Shown piece after piece: positions 14,131 through 22,666 of a stretch of DNA of 30,378 nt (positions within the stretch are counted from its first letter, which is position 1; every line of letters starts with the position of its first letter). The notes under the pieces were generated by a model. That model worked only from the letters and a program-made list of their open reading frames with translations. It had not been told where the DNA came from and ran no database searches. A program made the position numbers and the translations under genes. The DNA comes from Bog-473 sp036491435 (GTDB lineage: Bacteria; Actinomycetota; Acidimicrobiia; Acidimicrobiales; RAAP-2): the NCBI GenBank assembly GCA_036491435.1, contig DASXBZ010000021.1:1-30378 (forward strand), read 5' to 3'.

Positions 14131-14520
14131 GTGGCACCGCCCGAGGATTGGAGTGTCGAGCGGCATCTGGCCGACAAACCACAGGTTGTCGTCGACCTCT
14201 ACGAAGGGTTTGTCAGGCTGGTTGCGGCCTGTGGGACCTACGCCGTCAGTGTGACGAAGACGGCCATCGCCTTCAAGGGCAGTCGCCGAGGTTTTGCCGG
14301 TGCCAAGCCCCGCAAATCCTCCCTAGACGGGTTTCTCGATCTCCAGCGGCAAGTGCGGGATAAGAGGGTCTTACGGGTGTCGCCCTATACAAAGCGTCTC
14401 TTTGTTCATCAGTTTCGGATAACAGATCCAGGTCAGCTCGATGACTCCTTTGCGGCCTTGGTGCAGGAGGCATATCAAGTCGGCCAAGGCGCTCACCGCC
14501 TGCGTCCGAAGGAGGGGTAA
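14131..14520 (+). CDS. DUF5655-type protein
   Basis: 129 aa if started at the GTG at 14131; another GTG lies two codons earlier. TACTCT ends six bases before 14131, which fits leaderless transcription. The sequence HLADKPQVVVDLYEGFVRLVAACG, then VTKTAIAFKGSRRGFAGAKP, KSSLDGFLDLQRQV and KRLFVHQFRITDPGQLDDSFAALVQEAYQVG matches the DUF5655 pattern, found alone or at the end of DUF4287 proteins. The function is unknown; its small basic surface suggests binding rather than catalysis. It lies 95 bp after the APH-like gene and 77 bp before the YdeI-like gene. Confidence 0.75.
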   Translation: MAPPEDWSVERHLADKPQVVVDLYEGFVRLVAACGTYAVSVTKTAIAFKGSRRGFAGAKPRKSSLDGFLDLQRQVRDKRVLRVSPYTKRLFVHQFRITDPGQLDDSFAALVQEAYQVGQGAHRLRPKEG

Positions 14521-14596
14521 GAACCCCGGGCGCTGAACACTCACGCCGTTGGTCCTTGAAGCAGCTCGCGGCGTTCAACGATCAGCACCACTGGCC

Positions 14597-15199
14597 ATGT
14601 CAGACTTTCCATCGATGGCGCATCAACTGCCAGTACTCAGCGTTCCAGACGCAGCTGGGTGGGCTCGCTGGCTCCAGGATCACGGCGAACAGTCCGACGG
14701 CGTCTGGCTAGTCCTGGCCAAGAAGGGTACTTCCGAGCCGACGAAGCTGATATACGACGACGCTCTCGCTGAAGCGATCTGCCATGGCTGGGTCGATGGA
14801 CAACTCGCCTCTGGTGACGAGAAGACATTCCTCCGAAAGTTCACACCCCGAAGACCGAACAGCCGATGGTCGAAGCGGAACGTCGCGATTGCTATGAGAA
14901 TGATCGAGGAGGGTCGGATGCGATCGTCGGGGCAGGCCGCCATTTCGAGTGCCCAGGCAGACGGTAGCTGGGATGCTGCGTATGCGAGCCAGGCCAATAT
15001 GGAGGTTCCGCCCGACTTGGTGTCTGCCCTGGCAGCCAACCCTGAGGCGAAGGCAATGTTCGCGGACCTCAGCGCGGCAAACCGGTACTCGATCCTTTAT
15101 CGAATTGCGACCGCCAAGCGTAGCGACACTCGGCAGCGGCGAATCGAACAGTTCGTTGCCATGCTTGCGCGCGGTGAGACGATCCACCCGGAGCGCTAG
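14597..15199 (+). CDS. YdeI/OmpD-associated-like protein
   Basis: 200 aa from the ATG at 14597. The order of motifs is that of the YdeI family: DAAGWARWLQDHGEQSDGVWLVLAKKG, IYDDALAEAICHGWVDGQ, FTPRRPNSRWSKRNVAIAMRMIEEGRM, and a C-terminal helical part (AMFADLSAANRYSILYRIATAKRSDTRQRRIEQFVAML) with the bacteriocin-protection/OmdA look. Members are linked to peptide or polymyxin tolerance in enterobacteria, but in actinobacteria the role is unknown. No signal peptide. Its upstream spacing suggests it may be transcribed together with the DUF5655-like gene. Confidence 0.85.
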   Translation: MSDFPSMAHQLPVLSVPDAAGWARWLQDHGEQSDGVWLVLAKKGTSEPTKLIYDDALAEAICHGWVDGQLASGDEKTFLRKFTPRRPNSRWSKRNVAIAMRMIEEGRMRSSGQAAISSAQADGSWDAAYASQANMEVPPDLVSALAANPEAKAMFADLSAANRYSILYRIATAKRSDTRQRRIEQFVAMLARGETIHPER

Positions 15200-15338
15200 G
15201 TGGCTTGGGATCCGACGCGACACCGCCCCCAAACGCCACGACCGAGCAACCTCGGCGGCAAGTTCATGAACCCAAAGGCTCGAAACAGTCCCGACAGATA
15301 TATTACGGCCATCGAGACAGGACGTTAGGGAGGCGGGA

Positions 15339-15794
15339 ATGCCGTACCAGGTCATAGTTGTGGGTACCGACGGCTCCGGCCGAGCGGGAGTCGCTGTACA
15401 CAAAGCGATGCAGCTGGCGCAGCTGACGGGGGGCACGGTCCACGCAGTGAATGCCATGCACGCGACCGTTGTCTTCGAGGACCCGCACTCGGCGCAATTG
15501 GTGATGGACGACATGCGCAAGCACGCCGAAGCGATCAAGGAGCAGGTGCTTGAGGACGCACGGCGACAAGGTGTCACGGTCGAGTTCCACAGTGCAACCA
15601 GCGAACCGGCGGAGGCCCTCGTCGAACTAGCCGAGAGACTGAACGCAGATCTCGTGGTCGTAGGCAATCGAGGTATGAGTGGCATGAAGCGTTTCGTCCT
15701 GGGCAGCGTGCCGAACAGGGTCTCGCACCGGTGCCCGTGCAGCGTCTTGATCGTCGAGACCGAGCGGTATCTGAACGAATCAGACACGGATTGA
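15339..15794 (+). CDS. Universal stress protein (UspA family)
   Basis: 151 aa, a single Usp domain. It begins YQVIVVGTDGSGRAGVAVHKAMQLA and carries the ATP-binding signature GNRGMSGMKRFVLGSVPNRVSH, of the G-x2-G-x9-G-S type, then ends CPCSVLIVE. It is therefore of the ATP-binding class, usually dimeric and induced on growth arrest. AGGGAGGCGGG just before the ATG is a very strong ribosome site. It is convergent with the methyltransferase on the other strand, with hairpins between them. Confidence 0.93.
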   Translation: MPYQVIVVGTDGSGRAGVAVHKAMQLAQLTGGTVHAVNAMHATVVFEDPHSAQLVMDDMRKHAEAIKEQVLEDARRQGVTVEFHSATSEPAEALVELAERLNADLVVVGNRGMSGMKRFVLGSVPNRVSHRCPCSVLIVETERYLNESDTD

Positions 15795-15837
15795 GTCATG
15801 GCCTAAAGGCTGGGTGACCTGTTTCCAAGGGCAATCA

Positions 15838-15883
15838 CCAAGCCGCGGCTTGGAAGTACCCGGCTGTGCCGCTGGCGGGTACT
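15838..15883. terminator. Paired hairpins between convergent genes
   Basis: A perfect 16-bp palindrome (CCAAGCCG/CGGCTTGG, 15838-15853) is followed by a hairpin with perfect arms AGTACCCG (15855-15862) and CGGGTACT (15876-15883). The pair sits between the UspA gene (plus) and the methyltransferase (minus), a natural place for a bidirectional terminator. Confidence 0.55.
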
Positions 15884-15935
15884 GCAGCGCCGTTGCTGCC
15901 GTCTGGACAGTGGCCCCTCAGGTTCCGTCGACCTC

Positions 15936-16739
15936 CTAGCGGTGGCGGCCCCATGCAGCCATCGTGACCGGGGACAAAAGGCTGAGCCGAGGACCATTGC
16001 AGAGGGTGATGGCCGCGTCGATCTCCTCGGAGGTCATCCGTCCAGTTTCGATCATGCCCTCTCGCAACTGAGCCAGAGTGAGTTGCCATACGAGGCCGCC
16101 GGGTTGGTCGGCCTGCCATACCGAAACGCGACCAGCGGCACCAACATCCACCAAACTCGCATTCGCCATGTCGTAGGCGACACGACGCCCATAAAAGGGA
16201 TCGAAGGCATGCCGTTCAATCAATACAGCGTTGTGAACGTCCACAAGACGAGCGAACAGATCGCGCTCATGCTCATCGAGGCCAGGACCCCAGCAGAGGG
16301 ATTCAAAGTCCATCTCCTCGACCACGAGCCATCCTCCGGGTCTCAAGGCTGTGACCAACCGCTTCATCGCATCGTGGGGCTTCTCTAGCCAGGCCAATAA
16401 GAGCCGACAGTGAATGAGGTCGAACTGTCCAATGGGAAGTTCGTCTCTCTGTACATCGTGGACACGAACTTCCAGATTTGAGTAAGCCTGCCGTTCAAGG
16501 AATACGGTGTTGATGTCCGTGGCTACAACGACTCCTCCGGGCCCGACTCGTTCGCAAAGCCATCCCGCGATCGAGCCACCGCCCGCACCGACCTCCAAGC
16601 AATGCCAGCCGGCCTCCACACCCCTCGCATCGAGCACGTCGATCGTTCCCTCGTCGAGAACCAGTTGAAGGGCCCGTAACCGCTGAAGCTGGACACGGAG
16701 GGCATTGTCAAAGGCGTACGTGCCCTCGTGCGTGGTCAC
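15936..16739 (-). CDS. Class I SAM-dependent methyltransferase
   Basis: 267 aa from the GTG at 16739, preferred over a TTG nine codons earlier because AGGAGG sits seven bases in front of it. It shows motif I WHCLEVGAGGGSIAGWLCERVG, then VVATDIN, FDLIHCRLLLAWL, and LRPGGWLVVEEMDFE. The C-terminal part probably gives substrate specificity: HERDLFARLVDVHNAVLIERHAFDPFYGRRVAYDM and GGLVWQLTLAQLREGMIETGRMTSEEID. Similar actinobacterial methyltransferases act on small molecules, but no target can be assigned. It is a single-gene unit by spacing. Confidence 0.88.
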   Translation of the reverse strand: MTTHEGTYAFDNALRVQLQRLRALQLVLDEGTIDVLDARGVEAGWHCLEVGAGGGSIAGWLCERVGPGGVVVATDINTVFLERQAYSNLEVRVHDVQRDELPIGQFDLIHCRLLLAWLEKPHDAMKRLVTALRPGGWLVVEEMDFESLCWGPGLDEHERDLFARLVDVHNAVLIERHAFDPFYGRRVAYDMANASLVDVGAAGRVSVWQADQPGGLVWQLTLAQLREGMIETGRMTSEEIDAAITLCNGPRLSLLSPVTMAAWGRHR

Positions 16740-16864
16740 CTCGACCCTCCTCTTTGGCAGCGCCAACAGTCCTCAGTGTTTGTCATAGCACCGTCGTCGT
16801 TGGTCACGCCGGACGTGTGAATCGGTTCGGACTGAGCACGGAGCAGTTCGAGTCAGTTGAGCGG

Positions 16865-17053
16865 CTACGCGATCGGCTCGATCGCGAAGATCCGGGTCTC
16901 CAACCTTTCGTGCCACCCGGCCAACTGGTGGGTCGCTACCTTGGAGCAGGTAAGGAGCGGCCACCTCGAGCCATCTTCGAGGACGGCAAGGTGCGTGGTC
17001 GACTCGATGAGGACCCCGTCGCACCTCCGGCACGGGATTTCATTGTCTGGCAT
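16865..17053 (-). CDS. Small CRRC-motif protein, hypothetical
   Basis: 62 aa starting MPDNEIPCRRCDGVL, then EDGSRWPLLTCSKVATHQLAGWHERLETRIFAIEP. The C-x-x-C near the start, together with the later Cys and His, could form a small metal site, as in zinc-ribbon-like proteins. The second knuckle (C-SKVATH) is not canonical. A plus-strand frame of 120 aa covers the same DNA but is less protein-like. The ribosome site is weak. I favour the minus-strand reading because of the ordered motif, with modest confidence. Confidence 0.4.
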   Translation of the reverse strand: MPDNEIPCRRCDGVLIESTTHLAVLEDGSRWPLLTCSKVATHQLAGWHERLETRIFAIEPIA

Positions 17054-17277
17054 ATCCCGACTGTCGCGCGAAGGGTGGAGTCTTGCTCGGAGAGCCCAAT
17101 CACCAGGGCGCCGTGAGGATCATCGCACCAGTCCGGTGCCGTTGGGGATGGATTAGGGGTGCGCCTTTATTTGATGGCGATTTCGAAGGTTGACCTTGTT
17201 AGAACGCTGGGTATGTGGCACCAGCAACGTGCTGTCAGCACTTCTAGAGTTTGCGGCGAACTGTAGGATCAATCGCC

Positions 17278-17751
17278 ATGGCGCACGAGACAAGTACCGG
17301 TTCATCGCCGATTGTCAAAGGTCTGATGAACAACCTGCGTGAGATCCTCCCCCAAGACCAGATGCCGAAGCTCGATAGCTATGCCGCTCGGGCGGAGGCG
17401 ACCAAGCCGGAGAGGGACTATCACCGAGCGAGGTTCTGCCTCCACTGGGCGATCAAGACAGCGGAAAGTTCCGAGCACTCTCATCTCCACGGCCTCGCGA
17501 TCCGGCTGAAAGAGACCCACAAAGAGTGGCAGGACATCTGGCTGGGTGCGTGGTTTGGTTCTGAGGTAGAGGCCGGTATCGGTGTACCGGCCCAGGAGAT
17601 CAAGGGTGATCAAAAGGTGGGACCCGGGGAGGACATCGAGCTGCTCTGGGTCGAGGAGGCGACTGACGTAGCCAAGAGTGCTGCCGCGACGTCGGGATGG
17701 TCCAATGTTCCCTGGGAAGAATTGCTCGACGGAGTTCTCAACATCGGTTGA
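17278..17751 (+). CDS. Hypothetical protein, soluble, unknown function
   Basis: 157 aa from the ATG at 17278, with AGGA about nine bases upstream. The body is mostly helical, with GLMNNLREILPQDQMPKLDSYAARAE and DYHRARFCLHWAIKTAESSEHSHLHGLAIRLKETHKEW. The C-terminal half is acidic (GPGEDIELLWVEEATDVAKS). No signal peptide, membrane segment or catalytic motif was recognised. It lies upstream of the NfeD-like/flotillin pair, but a 490-bp gap makes a shared operon unlikely. A small hairpin (17753-17765) follows the stop. Confidence 0.7.
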   Translation: MAHETSTGSSPIVKGLMNNLREILPQDQMPKLDSYAARAEATKPERDYHRARFCLHWAIKTAESSEHSHLHGLAIRLKETHKEWQDIWLGAWFGSEVEAGIGVPAQEIKGDQKVGPGEDIELLWVEEATDVAKSAAATSGWSNVPWEELLDGVLNIG

Positions 17752-17752
17752 T

Positions 17753-17765
17753 TGCCCGCAGGGCA
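17753..17765 (+). terminator. Short hairpin after the 157-residue hypothetical gene
   Basis: TGCCC and GGGCA arms with a three-base loop begin one base after the stop codon. Short and without a T-tract, so only a possible terminator. Confidence 0.3.
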
Positions 17766-18242
17766 GAGGGTCTTGAGGGCGTCCGAAGATCACGAGATCA
17801 TGGAGCCTGCCGCGCTTGCTATTCGAGCAATTCGTTGTTGAGGCGGAGGGTCTCCAGCGCATCGAACCTCGATGTCAGAGCGAGGTAGCCAATGCACCAG
17901 CCGGGGTCATCTGCGGAAGACCACCACATCTGGCTCGAGTCGGACGTAACCGAAGGCCAGCTTCATACAGCAGAACGGCGACAGGGAGGGACGAGAAGAT
18001 GCCGCCGTTCGGCGGCTCTGTCTTGCCGTCGTCGGCGAGGTATGGAAGCCGGCCGCACAGGTGGCCGCAATGGCGCAGCGGCCGTGTTATCGGGATACCA
18101 CAACATCCCCAAATCAATCTTGACAACACCTCAGCAACCGTCCCTCTCAGCCCATGGCGGAGTGGGCCTACACGCAATACCCTGTCGCGCGTAACGACTT
18201 CGAGATGCGCCAGGGTCAGCAGAGACCATGGAATGGAGTGCG
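17766..18242. other. Intergenic stretch of about 480 bp upstream of the NfeD/flotillin pair
   Basis: Several open frames cross it on both strands, but none shows family motifs or a good ribosome site. It may hold the promoter region for the NfeD-like/flotillin operon. I see no clear promoter boxes. Confidence 0.35.
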
Positions 18243-18452
18243 ATGGAGGAGCTAGACCAGGACCTGGTTGGGACCGTCGGCCGGGTAACGGTTCCGATCT
18301 CTACATCCCGCACGGGCGAAGTGGTGCTTCCCGTTAGGGGAGGCACCGAGGCCTTCGAGGCGTGTTCAGACGAGCCGCTCGCGAAAAACACGAAGGTCGT
18401 CGTCGTCGACATTCTCTCTGCGCGGACCGTCCAAGTCGCCCCCGTCAATTGA
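18243..18452 (+). CDS. NfeD-like OB-fold domain protein
   Basis: 69 aa from the ATG at 18243, with GGAG six bases upstream; an ATG five codons earlier is also possible. The sequence DLVGTVGRVTVPISTSRTGEVVLPVRGGTEAFEACSDEPLAKNTKVVVVDILSARTVQVAPV is the beta-barrel OB domain of NfeD C-termini. The membrane helices found in full NfeD proteins are absent. NfeD proteins are partners of SPFH/flotillin proteins, and the flotillin gene follows 61 bp downstream with its own AGGAGG, so the two likely form one operon. The truncated form may be soluble and reach the membrane through the flotillin. Confidence 0.7.
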   Translation: MEELDQDLVGTVGRVTVPISTSRTGEVVLPVRGGTEAFEACSDEPLAKNTKVVVVDILSARTVQVAPVN

Positions 18453-18513
18453 GGTGTTTGATTATGTGTTCACGCGAGTCTGAACTGGCGTTCACCTAGC
18501 AGGAGGTTCAGCA

Positions 18514-19932
18514 ATGCTCTTCTGGCACGTCCCAGCACCGAATGAAGCGCTGCTCATTTCGGGGTCTCGGCGGAAGTCGACGGACACCCAATTCAGGATC
18601 GTCACGGGGCACGGCTGCTTCGTGCTCCCCGTCAAGCAAAAGGCGCGGTTCCTGTCACTCTCGTTGCGCGAGTCGGAGATATCAGAGGAGTGCATCACGA
18701 AGCAGGGCATCAAGCTGTCTGTACGCGCCATCGCTGCCTTCAAGGTCGGTGACGATCCGGCCTCCATCGCCAACGCCGCCCGACGCTTCCTTGCGGAACA
18801 GGAGCAAATGGAGGAACTCGTGGGCCGGATCTTCGCGGGCCATCTCCGTTCCATCATCGGCAGTCTCACAGTCGAGGAGATCATCAGAGAGCGGGACCGG
18901 CTGGCACAAGAGGTCAAGGACGGGAGTCACGGGGAGATGGAAAAACTGGGCATCGTCGTTGACTCCCTACAGATCCAAGAGATCGAAGACGGGACGGGCT
19001 ACATCGCCAACATTGCCGCGCCTCACGCCGCAGCCGTGGCGAGCCAGGCGCGGATCGCGCAGGCACAGGCCGACCAGGAGGCCACGCAGCGAGAGCAAGA
19101 GGCCACAGCCATGAAGGCCCAATACGAGCGCGACACCCTGATTCGACAAGCGGGCTTCCTCGCCGAAACTGAGGAGGCCAGGGCCAAGGCTGCGCAAGCT
19201 GGCCCGTTGGCCGAGGCGCAGGCCACGCAGGAGGTAACTGAACAGCAGACGGCGCTGGCCGAAAGGGCAGCTGGACTCAAGGACAAGCAACTCGAAGCGG
19301 AAGTGCGACGGCCCGCCGATGCGGAGGCGTACCGAGTGCGCACTCTGGCTGAGGCAGACCGCGACCGGGTTAAGGCCGAGACTGAGGCAGAGGCATTTCG
19401 GCAGCGCACCATGGCAGAGGCCAACCGCGACACCGTCAACTTCCAGGTGGAGGCGGACGCGAACAAGGCAACGACGATCGCCGGGGCGGAGGCAACCGCA
19501 GAGAAGATCAAGGCCGAGGCGGACCGGGAAGCCAAGAAGCACGAGGCCGACGGGGACGCTTATGCCGCGCGCACTGTCGCCGAAGCGGACGCCGAGGCGA
19601 TCAACGCCCGCGCCGAGGCTCTAAGTCAGGGGAACCAGGCGCTGATCGCAGCGAACAAGCTCATTGAACAGCTGCCGAGTTTGGTCGCAGCAGCTGCTAA
19701 GGGGATCGAAGGGTCCCACCTAACGGTGCTCAACGGCAGCGAGGGGGTCAACCAGGTTCTAACCGGAATCGTGGGCCAGGGGGTGCAAATCTACGACGCC
19801 TTACGACATTCCATCAGCGCCCAAGGCGAGGGTTTGACGGGCTCAAACGGGACCTCCTCGGCCCCTGTCATCTCTATCTCGGATTCAGAGCAAGAGGGGG
19901 CTCCTCCCACCGAGAGGAAAACGCCCAAATGA
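18514..19932 (+). CDS. Flotillin-like SPFH-domain protein
   Basis: 472 aa with AGGAGG before the ATG. The N-terminal SPFH domain (about 1-160) starts FWHVPAPNEALLISG and includes CFVLPVKQKARFLSLSL, ITKQGIKLSVRAIAAFKVGD, RIFAGHLRSIIGSLTVEEIIRERD and KLGIVVDSLQIQEIED. A long Ala/Glu-rich coiled coil follows (about 170-380), with repeated EAD/EAE segments such as AYRVRTLAEADRDRVKAETEAEAFRQRTMAEA. The last 90 residues (NKLIEQLPSLVAAAAKGIEGS) match the flotillin C-terminus, and the tail is acidic. No N-terminal membrane hairpin is present. Flotillins assemble at the membrane into scaffolds that influence fluidity and stress responses. It pairs with the upstream NfeD-like gene. Confidence 0.92.
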   Translation: MLFWHVPAPNEALLISGSRRKSTDTQFRIVTGHGCFVLPVKQKARFLSLSLRESEISEECITKQGIKLSVRAIAAFKVGDDPASIANAARRFLAEQEQMEELVGRIFAGHLRSIIGSLTVEEIIRERDRLAQEVKDGSHGEMEKLGIVVDSLQIQEIEDGTGYIANIAAPHAAAVASQARIAQAQADQEATQREQEATAMKAQYERDTLIRQAGFLAETEEARAKAAQAGPLAEAQATQEVTEQQTALAERAAGLKDKQLEAEVRRPADAEAYRVRTLAEADRDRVKAETEAEAFRQRTMAEANRDTVNFQVEADANKATTIAGAEATAEKIKAEADREAKKHEADGDAYAARTVAEADAEAINARAEALSQGNQALIAANKLIEQLPSLVAAAAKGIEGSHLTVLNGSEGVNQVLTGIVGQGVQIYDALRHSISAQGEGLTGSNGTSSAPVISISDSEQEGAPPTERKTPK

Positions 19933-20040
19933 CGCGGTAAGTGCCGTGCGCCACTCACCTGGACGCTGTCGTGGCCAGTGAATCAAGCGAATTGAAAGCC
20001 CGTCAGTTCGCCGGCTCGGCGGCATCGAGAATGCGGAGGT

Positions 20041-20057
20041 GATGCCCAATCGGCATC
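20041..20057. terminator. Hairpin downstream of the flotillin gene
   Basis: GATGCC and GGCATC arms enclose five bases, about 110 nt after the flotillin stop. Weak without a T-tract. Confidence 0.25.
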
Positions 20058-20158
20058 CCTGCCGAAATAGTCCATTTGCCCTATGGGCCGAGCGTGATCC
20101 GCCGGCATACCGTGGACCTAGTTCTTGATCTTCCGTAGGTCATCTGGGGGGGAATTCG

Positions 20159-21250
20159 GTGGCCCGAGGCCGAAAGGTGCAGATTGCCGCGGCGAGACTC
20201 GGCTGGCTCGGGCTGGTGCTAGCACTCGCGCTTTCATTCGCTTGGACATCGATGGCTGAAGCAGCAGCGTCAAAGCGATCCGTGGTGCCCCAACTCACGG
20301 TCACTGCCGCATCGCAGGTGTTCGGGTCCATCTGGCCAAAGTTCGACAGTGCCTTCTTCGATGGTGAGTGGCCCGAAATTGCCAGGTACTCCACTAACAA
20401 CGCCTTCGATGCTGCAGCATCCGAGACGGGGTGTGGATGCGCCTGGCGTACGCCCCATTCGAAGGTTCTCTTCAGCGTGCCCGTGCAACACAGCTACCCC
20501 ATTTCGTTCCTTGCCCAGATCTCGACACCCGCACCCCGCCACTCCTTCTACTCGCCTTTCACCACTCTGGTTGTGTTCACGAAGGAAAGGGCACACGGGC
20601 ATTGGCTTGTCGCCTATCTGGTTCGCTACGCCGGAGGCAAGGGGTACCTGACGAGATCTGTTGTTCGGGCCGCGCCAAAGGCAACCTTTCCGATCGCCGA
20701 GGTCAGCCCACAGATCACTCAGTTCTTCACGGCTGTCGTTACTACGGGGACGCCGCCAGCCGATGACTCATGGCCTGAAACGGGCTCCACCGGACAAGAG
20801 TTGGCGGACTATCTCTCGGTGGCGGAGGGCGTGAAGTCGTTGGGCGATCAGCAGCAGACCACCTTTGTGACGGTCGAGCACAGCGTGGCGTTTGCCTACC
20901 CAGATGGGGACATCATGTGCGCCAACTACCTGTCCGACTCTGAGGTGACCACCCCTCCTGATCACCCTGCTGTACAACCCAGTGACCAGAGCACCTGGGG
21001 GGCCTTGCTCGCACCTGGGGAGTACTCGTCGCTGACCAAGATGGGGATGCACTCGTTCTGCTACTCCGTGAACACAAAGGCCAGCCGAGTGAGAGACGAC
21101 GTCAGTCCGATCAGCTTCTTCGGCAGTGTGTATCAGGTAGACGGCATCCCGGCTATCCCGTCGGGCGCGAACACGACGCCGGTGCTCCCCCCGATCATCT
21201 CAAGCGTTCCGAATGCGACGACAGCCGGACTCTCCATTTCGAGACGATGA
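20159..21250 (+). CDS. Exported hypothetical protein
   Basis: 363 aa from a GTG start with a GGGGGG run eight bases upstream. Residues 1-35 form a signal peptide or anchor (basic RGRK, core LGWLGLVLALALSFAWT, likely cleavage near AEAAA). The mature part has no motif I recognise. It contains a Cys pair (TGCGCAW) and later single Cys residues (MCANY, HSFCYS) that could form disulfides outside the cell. The order PISFLAQISTP, FTTLVVFTKERAHGHWLVAYLVRYAGG suggests a beta-rich domain. The C-terminus is Pro/Ser/Thr-rich. Likely a secreted or surface protein. Neighbours give no clear role. Confidence 0.75.
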   Translation: MARGRKVQIAAARLGWLGLVLALALSFAWTSMAEAAASKRSVVPQLTVTAASQVFGSIWPKFDSAFFDGEWPEIARYSTNNAFDAAASETGCGCAWRTPHSKVLFSVPVQHSYPISFLAQISTPAPRHSFYSPFTTLVVFTKERAHGHWLVAYLVRYAGGKGYLTRSVVRAAPKATFPIAEVSPQITQFFTAVVTTGTPPADDSWPETGSTGQELADYLSVAEGVKSLGDQQQTTFVTVEHSVAFAYPDGDIMCANYLSDSEVTTPPDHPAVQPSDQSTWGALLAPGEYSSLTKMGMHSFCYSVNTKASRVRDDVSPISFFGSVYQVDGIPAIPSGANTTPVLPPIISSVPNATTAGLSISRR

Positions 21251-21346
21251 GAACCCGCTAGACGTGCAATGCGGTTCCCTCGATCTCACATTTCTACTCG
21301 CCACTTCGGACTTTTTTGAGAGGATTCAGCTGACCCAGCGTTCCGG

Positions 21347-21970
21347 CTACTGGGTGATCTCGAGATCCTTACGGAAGTGATGGAAGGGCGAGCCCGGGCG
21401 GTAATCGTTGGGGATCTCATCAACGCTCTGGTAGTTGGCCACGTCGAAAATATTCGACGATCGGATGTCCTCTTCGACCACCACACCACACAGTTGTATC
21501 TCCGTAGCCGTGTCGAAGCAGCTTGCTAGCGGTATGACCTCATCGCGCAACTCCTCGTAACGTTCACGTGAGATACGACCGAGTAGCGTGTACTCGCAGC
21601 CGCTGGGCGAGTCACCGACGCGGCGGCCAATCATGGCGTGGTGCCTCCCGTCATCGATGCAGTAGAGGGTGTAGTCGTCAGCCTCGAGACACTCGCGGAT
21701 GCGCTCGTGGCGCTCGTGCGCCGGCAAGAGGTGCCACTGGATGTGCCGGCGCTCTTTCATGGCCCACAGCGGTCCGGGCGGGATGGTGTGCTCGGGCTCA
21801 TCCTCATCGAGCGGGGTCGAAACGTCGTGCCCGACCAGTGGCTCAGGAGCAATGGCCGAACCGGACTCGGTGATGATGTCGCCGGGCTTGGGTGAGCCGG
21901 ACGAGGCAGGCACGGCCTGCCCCCACTCGTGGACTGGTTCGCTCGCCTGGCCGTCGCCCTCGCCCGTCAT
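21347..21970 (-). CDS. Hypothetical protein
   Basis: 207 aa from the ATG at 21970, with GGAGG seven bases upstream. The frame extends further but without a ribosome site. The first 75 residues are acidic and probably disordered (GEGDGQASEPVHEWG and PLDEDEPEHTIPPGP). The rest looks folded, with HIQWHLLPAHERHERIRECLEADDYTLYCIDDGRHHAMIGRRVGD, CEYTLLGRISRERYEELRDE and EIQLCGVVVEEDIRSSNIFDVANYQ. No catalytic signature or membrane segment was recognised. It is convergent with the exported protein on the left and divergent from the small gene at 22079. Confidence 0.7.
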   Translation of the reverse strand: MTGEGDGQASEPVHEWGQAVPASSGSPKPGDIITESGSAIAPEPLVGHDVSTPLDEDEPEHTIPPGPLWAMKERRHIQWHLLPAHERHERIRECLEADDYTLYCIDDGRHHAMIGRRVGDSPSGCEYTLLGRISRERYEELRDEVIPLASCFDTATEIQLCGVVVEEDIRSSNIFDVANYQSVDEIPNDYRPGSPFHHFRKDLEITQ

Positions 21971-22078
21971 CTGTACCCTCCTGTGAGCCGCTCGGTTGTC
22001 GCTTTCGTCGATGACGATACCGGGTTGCACCTGGACGACTTGTAAATTCCTTCTTGTTGCAATTCTGGGGGTTTTGCC

Positions 22079-22504
22079 ATGTTTGGTCGTAAGGAGCACC
22101 AGGGAGACGGGGATGAAGAGGTCGCGGTGGACGCGACCCTTGCATCGAACCTTGCCTCGGTCGAACAGTCGATCGACGTGTACCTGAAGGATCCGTCGGT
22201 CGATTTGCGCACGAAGTTGCTGGATGTGCTTGAGCGCTTAGACGCCCAAATCGATCGAAGCGATGCTTATGAGAACAGCGTCATCGGCTCGGCAGCGCTG
22301 GGCTACTCGTCGAAGGGCTCAGTGATAGGCGAAACAAGCAGCGCCTCGGCCGCTGAGAACATTTCAGAACCTGTACTCCTTGCCCAGACGATCTTGATCA
22401 AGGCCGCAAAACGCGAGGTCACGACGCCGACGCCCGAGACATTGGCGGATCTGCGCACAGCGAGCCAAGCCCTCGACGCGGAGCGTAGCAAGCAGGTCGA
22501 TTAG
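22079..22504 (+). CDS. Hypothetical protein, small helical
   Basis: 141 aa, ATG with GGGGG about nine bases upstream. It begins MFGRKEHQGDGDEEVAVDATL and continues as an amphipathic helical protein (LRTKLLDVLERLDAQIDRSDAYENSVIG; ETLADLRTASQALDAERSK). No family recognised and no signal peptide. It is divergent from the 207-residue hypothetical gene, with a 108-bp shared control region. Confidence 0.65.
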   Translation: MFGRKEHQGDGDEEVAVDATLASNLASVEQSIDVYLKDPSVDLRTKLLDVLERLDAQIDRSDAYENSVIGSAALGYSSKGSVIGETSSASAAENISEPVLLAQTILIKAAKREVTTPTPETLADLRTASQALDAERSKQVD

Positions 22505-22654
22505 ATAGCCCTAAGCACAGCAGCTGACTTGCTGAACCAGCTCGGGATGTTCGGACAGACCTCCCGGTCTTCGAACGGGGCCAAGTGGTGCAACCTGGCG
22601 TTACAGCTTTGTTGCGCATCCGAACCCCAGTAGCTATCGAAGGGTTGCCGATGT

Positions 22655-22660
22655 GATAAT
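22655..22660 (+). promoter_or_regulatory. -10 box for a leaderless gene
   Basis: GATAAT preceded by TGT and followed by six bases before the ATG at 22667. This is an extended -10 box placed for a leaderless message. Confidence 0.5.
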
Positions 22661-22666
22661 CGAGAG

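Noticed and set aside
14708..15799. Minus-strand 363-residue open frame
   Set aside because: It runs antisense through both the YdeI-like and UspA genes. Long antisense frames are expected in high-GC DNA.
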